The notes: generated by a model from the sequence alone, not told the origin. A stretch of 64,000 nt of DNA from Eutreptiella sp. 'Long Island Sound 2002' (GCA_964036045.1 OZ038400.1:14133079-14197078); one strand, 5' to 3'; positions 1 through 15,100 are shown, numbered from the stretch's first letter. A program made the numbers and translations.

Positions 1-287
1 CCGGGGAGCCTAAGCCGCACATTTCCACACACGGGCGAATTCGGGCAAATTCTCTGCTACATGTGCGAGGTGGTTCGTATGGTACACGAACATCATGATG
101 CACCTTGTTTTGACCAGGGGGTTGAGTGGTCGAGATGTGGGCAATACCAATTTGGAATGGTCATTGTGCGGGCACGCACTGTTCAATTCAACCTGAAAAT
201 AGCGTCCTTCGCGTGCAAGGGAGCCTAAACCTCACATTTGCACACACGGGCAAATTCGGGCAAATTCTCTGCTACACGTGCGATGTG

Positions 288-306
288 GTTCGTATGGTAC
301 ACGAAC
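288..306. repeat. Dyad-symmetric 19-mer in satellite monomer (representative copy)
   Basis: GTTCGTATGGTACACGAAC pairs at seven of nine positions with itself in reverse complement (GTTCGT against ACGAAC plus one inner pair). It recurs at the same monomer position in a large share of copies. Variants break one arm: GTTCATATGG weakens the left arm and ACACTAAC weakens the right arm. It could be a protein-binding dyad or simply part of the consensus. No function is shown. Confidence 0.6.
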
Positions 307-3222
307 AACATGCTGCAGCTTGTTCTGGCCAGAGGGTTAAGTGGTCGAGATATGGGCAAAACCAATTTGAAATCGGCATTGTGCGGGCACGTACTGTTCG
401 GTTCAACCTGGAAATAAGGTTATTCGCGTGCAAGGGAGCCTGAACCTGACATTTGCGCACACGGGCAAATTCGGGCAAATTCTCTGCTACACGTGCGGGG
501 TGGCTCGTATGGTACACGAACATCATGATGCACCTTGTTTTGGCCAGAGGGTTGGGTGGTCGAGATATGGGCAATACCAATTTGAAATGGTCATTGTGCG
601 GGCACGCACTGTTCAGTTCAACCTGAGAATAGCGTCCTTCACGTGCAAGGGAGCCCAAACCTCACATTTGCACACACGGGCAAATTCGGGCAAATTCTCT
701 GCTACACGTGCGACCTGGTTCATATGGTACACGAACAGCATGACGCAGCTTGTTCTGGCCCGAGGGTTGAGTGGTCGAGATATGGGCAATACCAATTTGA
801 AATGGGCATTGTGCGGGCACGTACTGTGAAGTTCAACCTGAAAATAGCGTCATTCGCGTGCAAGGGAGCCTAAAGCCCAGATTTGCGCACACGGGCAAAT
901 TTGGGCAAATTCTCTGCTACACGTGCGATGTGGTTCGTATGGTACACGAACAACATGCTGCAGCTTGTTCTGGCCAGAGGGTTAAGTGGTCGAGATATGG
1001 GCAATACCAATTTGAAATCGGCATTGTGCGGGCACGTACTGTTCGGTTCAACCTGGAAATAAGGTTATTCGCGTGCAAGGGAGCCTGAACCTTACATTTG
1101 CGCACACGGGCAAATTCGGGCAAATTCTCTGCTACACGTGCGGGGTGGTTCGTATGGTACACGAACATCATGATGCACCTTGTTTTGGCCAGAGGGTTGA
1201 GTGGTCGAGATATGGGCAATACCAATTTGAAATGGGCATTGTGCGGGCACGTACTGTGAAGTTCAACCTGAAAATAGCGTCATTCGCGTGCAAGGGAGCC
1301 TAAAGCCCAGATTTGCGCACACGGGCTAATTCGGGCAAATTCTCTGCTACGTGTGCGATGTGGTTCGTATGGTACACGAACAACATGCTGCAGCTTGTTC
1401 TGGCCAGAGGGTTACGTGGTCGAGATATGGGCAATACCAATTTGAAATCGGCATTGTGCGGGCACGTACTGTGAAGTTCAACCTGAAAATGAGGTTATTC
1501 GCGTGCAAGGGAGCCTGAACCTCACATTTGCGCACACGGGCAAATTCGGGCAAATTCTCTGCTACACGTGCGGGGTGGTTCGTATGGTACACGAACATCA
1601 TGATGCACCTTGTTTTGGCCAGAGGGTTGAGTGGTCGAGATATGGGCAATACCAATTTGAAATGGTCATTGTGCGGGCACGCACTGTTCAGATCAACCTG
1701 AAAATAGCGTCCTTCGCGTGCAAGGGAGCCTAAACCTCACATTTGCACACACGGGCAAATTCGGGCAAATTCTCTGCTACACGTGCGACGTGGTTCATAT
1801 GGTACGCGAACAGCATGATGCACCTTGTTCTGGCCGGAGGGTTGAGTGGTTGTGATATGGGCAATACCAATTTGCAATGGTCATTGTGCGGGCACGCACT
1901 GTTCAGTTCAACCTAAAAATAGCGTCCTTCACGTGCAAGGGAGCCTAAACCTCACATTTGCACACACGGGCAAATTCGGGCAAATTCTCTGCTACACGTG
2001 CGATGTGGTTCGTATGGTACACGAACAACATGCTGCAGCTTGTTCTGGCCAGAGGGTTGAGTGGTCGAGATATGGGCAATACCAATTTGAAATCGGCATT
2101 GTGCGGGCACGTACTGTTCGGTTCAACCTGGAAATAGCGTCCTTCGCGTGCAAGGGAACCTGAACCTCACATTTGCGCACACAGGCAAATTCGGGCAAAT
2201 TCTCTGCTACACGTGCGACGTGGTTCGTATGGTACACGAACAGCATGATGCAGCTTGTTCTGGCCAGAGGGTTGAGTGGTCGCGATATGGGCAACACCAA
2301 TTTGAAATGGGCATTGTGCGGGCACGTACTGTTTAGTTCAACCTGAAAATAGCGTCACTCGTGTGCAAGGGAGCCTGAACCTCACATTTGCACACACGGG
2401 CAAATTCGGGCAAATTCTCTGCTACATGTGCGAGATGGTTCGTATGGTACACGAACATCATGATGCACCTTGTTTTGACCAGGGGGTTGAGTGGTCGAGA
2501 TATGGGCAATACCAATTTGGAATGGTCATTGTGCGGGCACGCACTGTTCAGTTCAACCTGAAAATAGCGTCCTTCACGTGCAAGGGAGCCTAAACCTCAC
2601 ATTTGCACACACGGGCAAATTCGAGCAAATTCCCTGCTACAGCTGCGACGTGGTTCGTATGGTACACGAACAGCATGATGCAGCTTGTTCTGGCCAGAGG
2701 GTTGAGTGGTCGCGATATGGGCAACACCAATTTGAAATGGTCATTGTGCGGGCACGTACTGTTCAGTTCAACCTGAAAATAGCGTCAGTCGTGTGCAAGG
2801 GAGCCTGAACCTCACATTTGCACACACGGGCAAATTCGGGCAAATTCTCTGCTACATGTGCGAGGTGGTTCGTATGGTACACGAACATCATGATGCACCT
2901 TGTTTTGACCAGGGGGTTGAGTGGTCGAGATATGGGCAATACCAATTTGGAATGGTCATTGTGCGGGCACGCACTGTTCAGTTCAACCTGAAAATAGCGT
3001 CCTTCACGTGCAAGGGAGCCTAAACCTCACATTTGCACACACGGGCAAATTCGGGCAAATTCTCTGCTACACGTGCGACCTGGTTCATATGGTACACGAA
3101 CAGCATGATGCAGCTTGTTCTGGCCCGAGGGTTGAGTGGTCGAGATATGGGCAATACCAATTTGAAATCGGCATTGTGCGGGCACGTACTGTTCGGTTCA
3201 ACCTGGAAATAAGGTTATTCGC

Positions 3223-4943
3223 GTGCAAGGGAGCCTGAACCTCACATTTGCGCACACGGGCAAATTCGGGCAAATTCTCTGCCACACGTGCGGGGTGGTT
3301 CGTATGGTACACGAACATCATGATGCACCTTATTTTGGCCAGAGGGTTGAGTGGTCGAGATATGGGCAATACCAATTTGAAATGGGCATTGTGCGGGCAC
3401 GTACTGTGGAGTTCAACCTGAAAATAGCGTCATTCGCGTGCAAGGGAGCCTAAAGCCCAGATTTGCGCACACGGGCAAATTCGGGCAAATTCTCTGCTAC
3501 ATGTGCTATGTGGTTCGTATGGTACACGAACAACATGCTGCAGCTTGTTTTGGCCAGAGGGTTAAGTGGTCGAGATATGGGCAATACCAATTTGAAATCA
3601 GCATTGTGCGGGCACGTATTGTTCGGTTCAACCTGGAAATAAGGTTATTCGCGTGCAAGGGAGCCTGAACCTCACATTTGCGCACACGGGCAAATTCGGG
3701 CAAATTCTCTGCTACACGTGCGGGGTGGTTCGTATGGTACACGAACATCATGATGCACCTTGTTTTGGCCAGAGGGTTAAGTGGTCGAGATATGGGCAAT
3801 ACCAATTTGAAATGGTCATTGTGCGGGCACGCACTGTTCAGTTCAACCTGAAAATAGCGTCCTTCGCGTGCAAGGGAGCCTAAACCTCACATTTGCACAC
3901 ACGGGCAAATTCGGGCAAATTCTCTGCTACACGTGCGACGTGGTTCATATGGTACGCGAACAGCATGATGCACCTTGTTTTGGCCGGAGGGTTGAGTGGT
4001 TGTGATATGGGCAATACCAATTTGAAATGGGCATTGTGCGGGCACGTACTGTTCAGTTCAACCTGAAAATAGCGTCATTCGCGTGCAAGGGAGCCTAAAG
4101 CCCAGATTTGCGCACACGGGCAAATTTGGGCAAATTCTCTGCTACACGTGCGATGTGGTTCGTATGGTACACGAACAACATGCTGCAGCTTGTTCTGGCC
4201 AGAGGGTTAAGTGGTCGAGATATGGGCAATACCAATTTGAAATCGGCATTGTGCGGGCACGTACTGTTCGGTTCAACCTGGAAATAAGGTTATTCGCGTG
4301 CAAGGGAGCCTGAACCTCACATTTGCGCACACGGGCAAATTCGGGCAAATTCTCTGCTACACGTGCGGGGTGGTTCGTATGGTACACGAACATCATGATG
4401 CACCTTATTTTGGCCAGAGGGTTGAGTGGTCGAGATATGGGCAATACCAATTTGAAATGGGCATTGTGCGGGCACGTACTGTGGAGTTCAACCTGAAAAT
4501 AGCGTCATTCGCGTGCAAGGGAGCCTAAAGCCCAGATTTGCGCACACGGGCAAATTCGGGCAAATTCTCTGCTACATGTGCGATGTGGTTCGTATGGTAC
4601 ACGAACAACATGCTGCAGCTTGTTCTGGCCAGAGGGTTAAGTGGTCGAGATATGGGCAATACCAATTTGAAATCGGCATTGTGCGGGCACGTATTGTTCG
4701 GTTCAACCTGGAAAAAAGGTTATTCGCGTGCAAGGGAGCCTGAACCTCACATTTGCGCACACGGGCAAATTCGGGCAAATTCTCTGCTACACGTGCGGGG
4801 TGGTTCGTATGGTACACGAACATCATGATGCACCTTGTTTTGGCCAGAGGGTTGAGTGGTCGAGATATGGGCAATACCAATTTGAAATGGTCATTGTGCG
4901 GGCACGCACTGTTCAGTTCAACCTGAAAATAGCGTCCTTCGCG
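3223..4943. repeat. Satellite higher-order repeat, 5 monomers (1,075 bp)
   Basis: Monomers starting at 3,223, 3,438 and 3,653 match those at 4,298, 4,513 and 4,728 at an offset of 1,075 bp (5 x 215). Shared private variants include CACCTTATTTTGG and ACTGTGGAGTTC. The monomer at 858 also resembles the one at 4,083 (both carry GGCAAATTTGGGC), 15 monomers apart, which suggests older rounds of block duplication. Confidence 0.75.
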
Positions 4944-5802
4944 TGCAAGGGAGCCTAAACCTCACATTTGCACACACGGGCAAATTCGGGCAAATTCTCT
5001 GCTACACGTGCGACGTGGTTCATATGGTACGCGAACAGCATGATGCACCTTGTTCTGGCCGGAGGGTTGAGTGGTTGTGATATGGGCAATACCAATTTGG
5101 AATGGTCATTGTGCGGGCACGCACTGTTCAGTTCAACCTAAAAATAGCGTCCTTCACGTGCAAGGGAGCCTAAACCTCACATTTGCACACACGGGCAAAT
5201 TCAGGCAAATTCTCTGCTACACGTGCGATGTGGTTCGTATGGTACACGAACAACATGCTGCGGCTTGTTCTGGCCAGAGGGTTAAGTGGTCGAGATATGG
5301 GCAATACCAATTTGAAATCGGCATTGTGCGGGCACGTACTGTTCGGTTCAACCTAGAAATAAGGTTATTCGCGTGCAAGGGAGCCTGAACCTCACATTTG
5401 CGCACACGGGCAAATTCGGGCAAATTCTCTGCTACACGTGCGACGTGGTTCGTATGGTACACGAACAGCATGATGCAGCTTGTTCTGGCCAGAGGGTTGA
5501 GTGGTCGCGATATGGGCAACACCAATTTGAAATGGGCATTGTGCGGGCACGTACTGTTCAGTTCAACCTGAAAATAGCGTCACTCGTGTGCAAGGGAGCC
5601 TGAACCTCACATTTGCACACACGGGCAAATTCGGGCAAATTCTCTGCTACATGTGCGAGGTGGTTCGTATGGTACACGAACATCATGATGCACCTTGTTC
5701 TGGCCGGAGGGTTGAGTGGTTGTGATATGGGCAATACCAATTTGGAATGGTCATTGTGCGGGCACGCACTGTTCAGTTCAACCTGAAAATAGCGTCCTTC
5801 AC

Positions 5803-6015
5803 GTGCAAGGGAGCCTAAACCTCACATTTGCACACACGGGCAAATTCGGGCAAATTCTCTGCTACACGTGCGACGTGGTTCGTATGGTACACGAACAGCA
5901 TGATGCAGCTTCTTCTGGCAGGAGGCTGAGTGGTTTTGATATGGCAATACCAATTTGAAATGGGCATTGTGCGGGCACGTACTGTGTAGTTCAACCTGAA
6001 AATAGCGTCATTCGC
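5803..6015. repeat. Length-variant satellite monomer (213 bp)
   Basis: This monomer is 2 bp short. It reads GGAGGCTGAG instead of GGAGGGTTGAG, and ATATGGCAAT instead of ATATGGGCAAT. With the next variant it is one of only two monomers that shift the 215-bp register in the whole array. Confidence 0.8.
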
Positions 6016-7090
6016 GTGCAAGGGAGCCTAAAGCCCAGATTTGCGCACACGGGCAAATTCGGGCAAATTCTCTGCTACACGTGCGATGTGGTTCGTATGG
6101 TACACGAACAGCATGATGCAGCTTGTTCTGGCCGGAGCGTTGAGTGGTTGGGATATGGGCAATACCAATTTGAAATGGGCATTGTGCGGGCACGCACTGT
6201 GAAGTTCAACCTGAAAATAGCGTCATTCGCGTGCAAGGGAGCCTAAAGCCCACATTTGCGCACACGGGCAAATTCGGGCAAATTCTCTGCTACACGTGCG
6301 ACGTGGTTCGTATGGTACACGAACAGCATGATGCAGCTTGTTCTGGCCAGAGGGTTGAGTGGTCGCGATATGGGCAATACCAATTTGAAATCCGCATTGT
6401 GCGGGCACGTACTGTTCAGTTCAACCTGAAAATAGCGTCCTTCGCGTGCAAGGGAGCCCAAACCTCACATTTGCACACACGGGCAAATTCGAGCAAATTC
6501 TCTGCTACAGGTGCGACGTGGTTCGTATGGTACGCGAACAGCATGATGCACCTTGTTCTGGCCGGAGGGTTGAGTGGTTGTGATATGGGCAATACCAATT
6601 TGAAATGGGCATTGTGCGGGCACGTACTGTTCAGTTCAACCTGAAAATAGCGTCAGTCGTGTGCAAGGGAGCCTGAACCTCACATTTGCACACACGGGCA
6701 AATTCGGGCAAATTCTCTGCTACATGTGCGAGGTGGTTCGTATGGTACACGAACATCATGATGCACCTTGTTTTGACCAGGGGGTTGAGTGGTCGAGATA
6801 TGGGCAATACCAATTTGAAATGGGCATTGTGCGGGCACGTACTGTGAAGTTCAACCTGAAAATAGCGTCCTTCACGTGCAAGGGAGCCTAAACCTCACAT
6901 TTGCACACACGGGCAAATTCGGGCAAATGCTCTGCTACACGTGCGGGGTGGTTCGTATGGTACACGAACATCATGATGCACCTTGTTTTGGCCGGAGGGT
7001 TGAGTGGTCGAGATATGGGCAATACCAATTTGAAATGATCATTGTGCGGGCACGCACTGTTCAGTTCAACCTGAAAATAGCGTCCTTCAC

Positions 7091-7304
7091 GTGCAAGGGA
7101 GCGTAAACCTCACATTTGCACACACGGGCAAATTCGGGCAAATTCTCTACTACACGTGCGACGTGGTTCGTATGGTACACGAACAGCATGATGCAGCTTC
7201 TTCTGGCAGGAGGGTTGTGTGGTTGTGATATGGCAATACCAATTTGAAATGGGCATTGTGTGGGCACGTACTGTTCAGTTCAACCTGAAAATAGCGTCAT
7301 TCGC
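7091..7304. repeat. Length-variant satellite monomer (214 bp)
   Basis: One G is missing in ATATGGCAATACC, the same deletion seen in the 5,803 monomer. The two are probably related by duplication. A nearby monomer (from 7,950) shares the CTTCTTCTGGCAGG variant but keeps full length, so it marks a related but undeleted state. Confidence 0.75.
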
Positions 7305-8810
7305 GTGCAAGGGAGCCTAAAGCCCAGATTTGCGCACACGGGCAAATTCGGGCAAATTCTCTGCTACACGTGCGATGTGGTTCGTATGGTACACGAACAG
7401 CATGATGCAGCTTGTTCTGGCCGGAGGGTTGAGTGGTTGGGATATGGGCAATACCAATTTGAAATGGGCATTGTGCGGGCACGTACTGTGAAGTTCAACC
7501 TGAAAATAGCGTCATTCGCGTGCAAGGGAGCCTAAAGCCCACATTTGCGCACACGGGCAAATTCGGGCAAATTCTCTGCTACACGTGCGACGGGGTTCGT
7601 ATGGTACACTAACAGCATGATGCAGCTTGTTCTGGCCAGAGGGTTGAGTGGTCGCGATATGGGCAATACCAATTTGAAATCGGCATTGTGCGGGCACGTA
7701 CTGTTCAGTTCAACCTGAAAATAGCGTCCTTCGCGTGCAAGGGAGCCTAAACCTCACATTTGCACACACGGGCAAATTCGAGCAAATTCTCTGCTACAGG
7801 TGCGACGTGGTTCGTATGGTACGCGAACAGCATGATGCACCTTGTTCAGGCCGGAGGGTTGAGTGGTTGTGATATGGGCAATACCAATCTGAAATGGGCA
7901 TTGTGCGGGCACGTACTGTGAAGTTCAACCTGAAAATAGCGTCCTTCACGTGCAAGGGAGCCTAAACCTCACATTTGCACACACGGGCAAATTCGGGCAA
8001 ATTCTCTGCTACACGTGCGACGTGGTTCGTATGGTACACGAACAGCATGATGCAGCTTCTTCTGGCAGGAGGGTTGAGCGGTTGTGATATGGGCAATACC
8101 AATTTGAAATGGGCATTGTGCGGGCACGTACTGTTCAGTTCAACCTGAAAATAGCGTCATTCGCGTGCAAGGGAGCCTAAAGCCCAGATTTGCGCACACG
8201 GGCAAATTCGGGCAAATTCTCTGCTACACGTGCGATGTGGTTCGTATGGTACACGAACAGCATGATGCAGCTTGTTCTGGCCGGAGGGTTGAGTGGTTGG
8301 GATATGGGCAATACCAATTTGAAATGGGCATTGTGCGGGCACGTACTGTGAAGTTCAACCTGAAAATAGCGTCATTCGCGTGCAAGGGAGCCTAAAGCCC
8401 ACATTTGCGCACACGGGCAAATTCGGGCAAATTCTCTGCTACACGTGCGACGTGGTTCGTATGGTACACTAACAGCATGATGCAGCTTGTTCTGGCCAGA
8501 GGGTTGAGTGGTCGCGATATGGGCAATACCAATTTGAAATCGGCATTGTGCGTGCACGTACTGTTCAGTTCAACCTGAAAATAGCGTCCTTCGCGTGCAA
8601 GGGAGCCTAAACCTCACATTTGCACACACGTGCAAATTCGAGCAAATTCTCTGCTACAGGTGCGACGTGGTTCGTATGGTACGCGAACAGCATGATGCAT
8701 CTTGTTCTCGCCGGAGGGTTGAGTGGTTGTGATATGGGCAATACCAATTTGAAACGGGCATTGTGCGGGCACGTACTGTGAAGTTCAACCTAGAAATAAG
8801 GTTATTCGCG
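7305..8810. repeat. Satellite higher-order repeat, 4 monomers (860 bp)
   Basis: Monomers at 7,305 and 7,520 recur at 8,165 and 8,380, an offset of 860 bp (4 x 215). Shared rare features include GAGTGGTTGGGATATGGG and the ACACTAACAGC variant. Confidence 0.7.
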
Positions 8811-11800
8811 TGCAAGGGAGCCTGAACCTCACATTTGCGCAGACGGGCAAATTCGGGCAAATTCTCTGCTACACGTGCGGGGTGGTTCGTATGGTACACG
8901 AACATCATGATGCACCTTGTTCTGGCCAGAGGGTTGAGTGGTCGCGATATGGGCAATACCAGTTTGAAATCGGCATTGTGCGGGCACGTACTGTTCAGTT
9001 CAACCTGAAAATAGCGTCCTTCGCGTGCAAGGGAGCCTAAACCTCACATTTGCACACACGGGCAAATTCGAGCGAATTCTCTGCTACAGGTGCGACGTGG
9101 TTCGTATGGTACGCGAACAGCATGATGCACCTTGTTCTGGCCGGAGGGTTGAGTGGTTGTGATATGGGCAATAGCAATTTGAAATGGGCATTGTGCGGGC
9201 ACGTACTGTGAAGTTCAACCTGGAAATAAGGTTATTCGCGTGCAAGGGAGCCTGAACCTCACTTTTGCGCAGACGGGCAAATTCGGGCAAATTCTCTGCT
9301 ACACGTGCGGGGTGGTTCGTATGGTACACGAACATCATGATGCACCTTGTTTTGGCCAGAGGGTTGAGTGGTCGAGATATGGGCAATACCAATTTGAAAT
9401 TGTCATTATGCGGGCACGCACTGTTCAGTTCAACCTGAAAATAGCGTCATTCGCGTGCAAGGGAGCCTAAAACCCACATATGCGCACACGGGCAAATTCG
9501 AGCAAATTCTCTGCTACAGGTGCGACGTGGTTCGTATGGTACACTAACAGCATGATGCAGCTTGTTCTGGCCAGAGGGTTGAGTGGTCGAGATATGGGCA
9601 ATACCAATTTGAAATGGGCATTGTGCGGGCACGTACTGTTCAGTTCAACCTGGAAATAGCGTCATTCGCGTGCAACGGAGCCTGAACCTCACATTTGCAC
9701 ACACGTGCAGATTCGGGCAAATTCTCTGCTACACGTGCGACGTGGTTCGTATGGTACGCGAACAGCATGATGCACCTTGTTCTGGCCAGAGGTTTGAGTG
9801 GTCGAGATATGGGCAATACCAATTTGAAATCGGCATTGTGCGGGCACGTACTGTTCGGTTCAACCTGAAAATAGTGTCACTCGTGTGCAAGGGAGCCTAA
9901 ACCTCACATTTGCACACACGGGCAAATTCGGGCAAATTCTCTGCTACACGTGCGGTGTGGTTCGTATGGTACACGAACAGCATGATGCAGCTTGTTCTGG
10001 CCGGAGGGTTGAGTGGTTGTGATATGGGCAATACCAATTTGAGATCGGCATTGTGCGGGCACATACTGTGAAGTTCAACCTGAAAATAGCGTCATTCGCG
10101 TGCAAGGGAGCCTAAAACCCACATATGCGCACACGGGCAAATTCGAGCAAATTCTCTGCTACAGGTGCGACGTGGTTCCTATGGTACACGAACATCATGA
10201 TGGAGCTTTGTCTGGCCTGAGGGTTGAGTGGTCGAGATATGGGCAACACCAATTTGAAAAGGGCATTGTGCGGGCACGTACTGTTCAGTTCAACCTGAAA
10301 ATAGCGTCACTCGTGTGCAAGGGAGCCTAAAGCCCAGATTTGCGCACACGGGCAAATTCGGGCAAATTCTCTGCTACACGTGCGACGTGGTTCGTATGGT
10401 ACATGAACAGCATGATGCAGCTTGTTCTGGCCAGAGGGTTGAGTGGTCGCGATATGGGCAACACCAATTTGAAACGGGCATTGTGCGGACACGTACTGTT
10501 CAGTTCAACCTGAAAATAGCGTCACTCGTGTGCAAGGGAGCCTGAACCTCACATTTGCACACACGGGCAAATTCGGGCAAATTCTCTGCTACATGTGCGA
10601 GGTGGTTCGTATGGTACATGAACATCATGATGCACCTTGTTTTGACCAGGGGGTTGAGTGGTCGAGATATGGGCAATACCAAATTGAAGCGGGTATTGTG
10701 CGGGCACGTACTGCGAAGTTCAACCTGAAAATAGCGTCATTCGCGTGCAAGGGAGCCTAAAGCCCAGATTTGCGCACACGGGCAAATTCGGGCAAATTCT
10801 CTGCTACACGTGCGATGTGGTTCGTATGGTACACGAACATCATGATGCACCTTGTTTTGACCAGGGGGTTGAGTGGTCGAGATATGGGCAATACCAATTT
10901 GGAATGGTCATTGTGCGGGCACGCACTGTTCAGTTCAACCTGAAAATAGCGTCCTTCACGTGCAAGGGAGCCTAAACCTCACATTTGCACACACGGGCAA
11001 ATTCAGGCAAATTCTCTGCTACACGTGCGACGTGGTTCGTATGGTACACTAACAGCATGATGCAGCTTGTTGTGCCCAGAGGGTTGAGTGGTTGAGAAAT
11101 GGGCAATACCAAATTGAAACGGCCATTGTGCGGGCACGTACTGTTCAGTTCAACCTGAAAATAGCGTCATTCGCGTGCAAGGGAGCCTAAAGTCCAGATT
11201 TGCGCACACGAGCAAATTCGGGCAAATTCTCTGCTACACGTGCGATGTGGTTCGTATGGTACACGAACATCATGATGCACCTTGTTTTGACCAGGGGGTT
11301 GAGTGGTCGAGATATGGGCAATACCAATTTGGAATGGTCATTGTGCGGGCACGCACTGTTCAGTTCAACCTGAAAATAGCGTCTTTCACGTGCAAGGGAG
11401 CCTAAACCTCACATTTGCACACACGGGCAAATTCGGGCAAATTCTCTGCTACACGTGCGACGTGGTTCGTATGGTACACTAACAGCATGATGCAGCTTGT
11501 TCTGGCCAGAGGGTTGAGTGTTCGAGATATGGGCAATACCAATTTGAAATGGGCATTGTGCGGGCACGCACTGTTCAGTTCAACCTGAAAATAGCGTCCT
11601 TCACGTGCAAGGGAGCCTAAACCTCACATTTGCACACACGGGCAAATTCAGGCAAATTCTCTGCTACACGTGCGACGTGGTTCATATGGTACACGAATAG
11701 CATGATGCAGCTTGTTGTGGCCAGAGGGTTGAGTGGTTGAGATATGGGCAATACCAAATTGAAACGGGTATTGTGCGGGCACGTACTATTCAGTTCAACC

Positions 11801-12129
11801 TGAAAATAGCGTCATTCGCGTGCAAGGGAGCCTAAAACCCACATATGCGGACACGGGCAAATTCGAGCAAATTCTCTGCTACAGGTGCGACGTGCTTCGT
11901 ATGGTACACGAACAACATGCTGCAGCTTGTTCTGGCCAGAGGGTTGAGTGGTCGAGATATGGGCAATACCAGTTTGAAATCGGCATTGTGCGGGCACGTA
12001 CTGTTCGGTTCAACCTGGAAATAAGGTTATTCGCGTGCAAGGGAGCCTGAACCTCACATTTGCGCACACGGGCAAATTGGGGCAAATTCTCTGCTACACG
12101 TGCGGTATGGTTCGTATGGTACACGAGCA

Positions 12130-15100
12130 TCATGATGCACCTTGTTTTGGCCAGAGGGTTGAGTGGTCGAGATATGGGCAATACCAATTTGAAATGGTCA
12201 TTGTGCGGGCACGCACTGTTCAGTTCAACCTGAAAATAGTGTCCTTCGCGTGCAAGGGAGCCTAAACCCCACATTTGCACACACGGGCAAATTCGGGCAA
12301 ATTCTCTGCTACACGTGCGACGTGGTTCGTATGGTACACGAACAGCATGATGCAGCTTGTTCTGGCCAGAGGGTTGAGTGGTCGCGATATGGGCAACACC
12401 AATTTGAAATGGGCATTGTGCGGGCACGTACTGTTCAGTTCAACCTGAAAATAGCGTCCTTCGCGTGCAAGGGAGCCTAAACCTCACATTTGCACACACG
12501 GGCAAATTCGGGCAAATTCTCTGCTACACGTGCGACGTGGTTCGTATGGTACACGAACAGCATGATGCAGCTTGTTCTGGCCAGAGGGTTGAGTGGTTGT
12601 GATATGGGCAATACCAATTTGAAATTGGCATTGTGCGGGCACGTACTGTGAAGTTCAACCTGAAAATAGCGTCACTCGTGTGCAAGGGAGCCTAAACCTC
12701 ACATTTGCATACACGGGCAAATTCGGGCAAATTCTCTGCTACACGTGCGACATGGTTCGTATGGTACACGAACAGCATGATGCAGCTTGTTCTGGCCGGA
12801 GGGTTGAGTGGTTGTGATATGGGCAATACCAATTTGAAATCGGCATTGTGCGGGCACGTACTGTTCAGTTCAACCTGAAAATAGCGTCCTTCACGTGCAA
12901 GGGAGCCTAAACCTCACATTTGCACACACGTGCAAATTCGGGCAAATTCTCTGCTACACGTGCGACGTGGTTCGTATGGTACACGAACAGCATGATGCAG
13001 CTTGTTCTGGCCGGAGGGTTGAGTGGTTGTGATATGGGCAATACCAGTTTGAAATGGGCATTGTGCGGGCACGTACTGTGAAGTTCAACCTGAAAATAGC
13101 GTCATTCGCGTGCAAGGGAGCCTAAAGCCCCGATTTGCGCACACGGGCAAATTCGGGCAAATTCTCTGCTACACGTGCGATGTGGTTCGTATGGTACACG
13201 AACAGCATGATGCACCTTGTTCTGGCCAGAGGGTTGAGTGGTTGAGATATGGGCAACACCAATTTGAAATCGGCATTGCGCGGGCACGTACTGTTCGGTT
13301 CAACCTGGAAATAAGGTTATTCGCTTGCAAGGGAGCCTGAACCTCACATTTGCACACACGGGCAAATTCGGGCGAATTCTCTGCTACACGTGCGACGTGG
13401 TTCGTATGGTACACGAATAGCATGATGCAGCTTGTTGTGGCCAGAGGGTTGAGTGGTTGAGATATGGGCAATACCAAATTGAAACGGCCATTGTGCGGGC
13501 ACGTACTGTTCAGTTCAACCTGAAAATAGCGTCATTCGCGTGCAAGGGAGCCCAAAGCCCAGATTTGCGCACACGGGCAAATTCGGGCAAATTCTCTGCT
13601 ACACGTGCGATGTGGTTCGTATGGTACACGAACATCATGATGCACCTTGTTTTGACCAGGGGGTTGAGTGGTCGAGATATGGGCAATACCAATTTGGAAT
13701 GGTCATTGTGCGGGCACGCACTGTTCTGTTCAACCTGAAAATAGCGTCCTTCATGTGCAAGGGAGCCTAAACCTCACATTTGCACACACGGGCAAATTCG
13801 GGCAAATTCTCTGGTACACGTGCGACTTGGTTCGTATGGTACACGAACATCATGATGCACCTTGTTTTGACCAGGGGGTTGAGTGGTCGAGATATGGGCA
13901 ATACCGATTTGGAATGGTCATTGTGCGGGCACGCACTGTTCAGTTCAACCTGAAAATAGCGTCCTTCACGTGCAAGGGAGCCTAAACCTCACATTTGCAC
14001 ACACGGGCAAATTCGGGCAAATTCTCTGCTACACGTGCGGGGTGGTTCGTATGGTACAAGAACATCATGATGCACCTTGTTTTGGCCAGAGGGTTGAGTG
14101 GTCGAGATATGGGCAATACCAATTTGAAATGGTCATTGTGCGGGCACGCACTGTTCAGTTCAACCTGAAAATAGTGTCCTTCGCGTGCAAGGGAGCCTAA
14201 ACCCCACATTTGCACACACGGGCAAATTCGGGCAAATTCTCTGCTACACGTGCGACGTGGTTCGTATGGTACACGAACAGCATGATGCAGCTTGTTCTGG
14301 CCAGAGGGTTGAGTGGTCGCGATATGGGCAACACCAATTTGAAATGGGCATTGTGCGGGCACGTACTGTTCAGTTCAACCTGAAAATAGCGTCCTTCGCG
14401 TGCAAGGGAGCCTAAACCTCACATTTGCACACACGGGCAAATTCGGGCAAATTCTCTGCTACACGTGCGACGTGGTTCGTATGGTACACGAACAGCATGA
14501 TGCAGCTTGTTCTGGCCAGAGGGTTGAGTGGTTGTGATATGGGCAATACCAATTTGAAATGGGCATTGTGCGGGCACGTACTGTGAAGTTCAACCTGAAA
14601 ATAGCGTCACTCGTGTGCAAGGGAGCCTAAACCTCACATTTGCATACACGGGCAAATTCGGGCAAATTCTCTGCTACACGTGCGACGTGGTTCGTATGGT
14701 ACACGAACAGCATGATGCAGCTTGTTCTGGCCGGAGGGTTGAGTGGTTGTGATATGGGCAATACCAATTTGAAATCGGCATTGTGCGGGCACGTACTGTT
14801 CAGTTCAACCTGAAAATAGCGTCCTTCACGTGCAAGGGAGCCTAAACCTCACATTTGCACACACGGGCAAATTCGGGCAAATTCTCTGCTACACGTGCGA
14901 CGTGGTTCGTATGGTACACGAACAGCATGATGCAGCTTGTTCTGGCCGGAGGGTTGAGTGGTTGTGATATGGGCAATACCAATATGAAATGGGCATTGTG
15001 CGGGCACGTACTGTGAGGTTCAACCTGAAAATAGCGTCATTCGCGTGCAAGGGAGCCTAAAGCCCAGATTTGCGCACACGGGCAAATTCGGGCAAATTCT

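Noticed and set aside
288-306. CENP-B box in the satellite
   Set aside because: TTCG is present in the dyad, but the required A and CGGG positions do not match.
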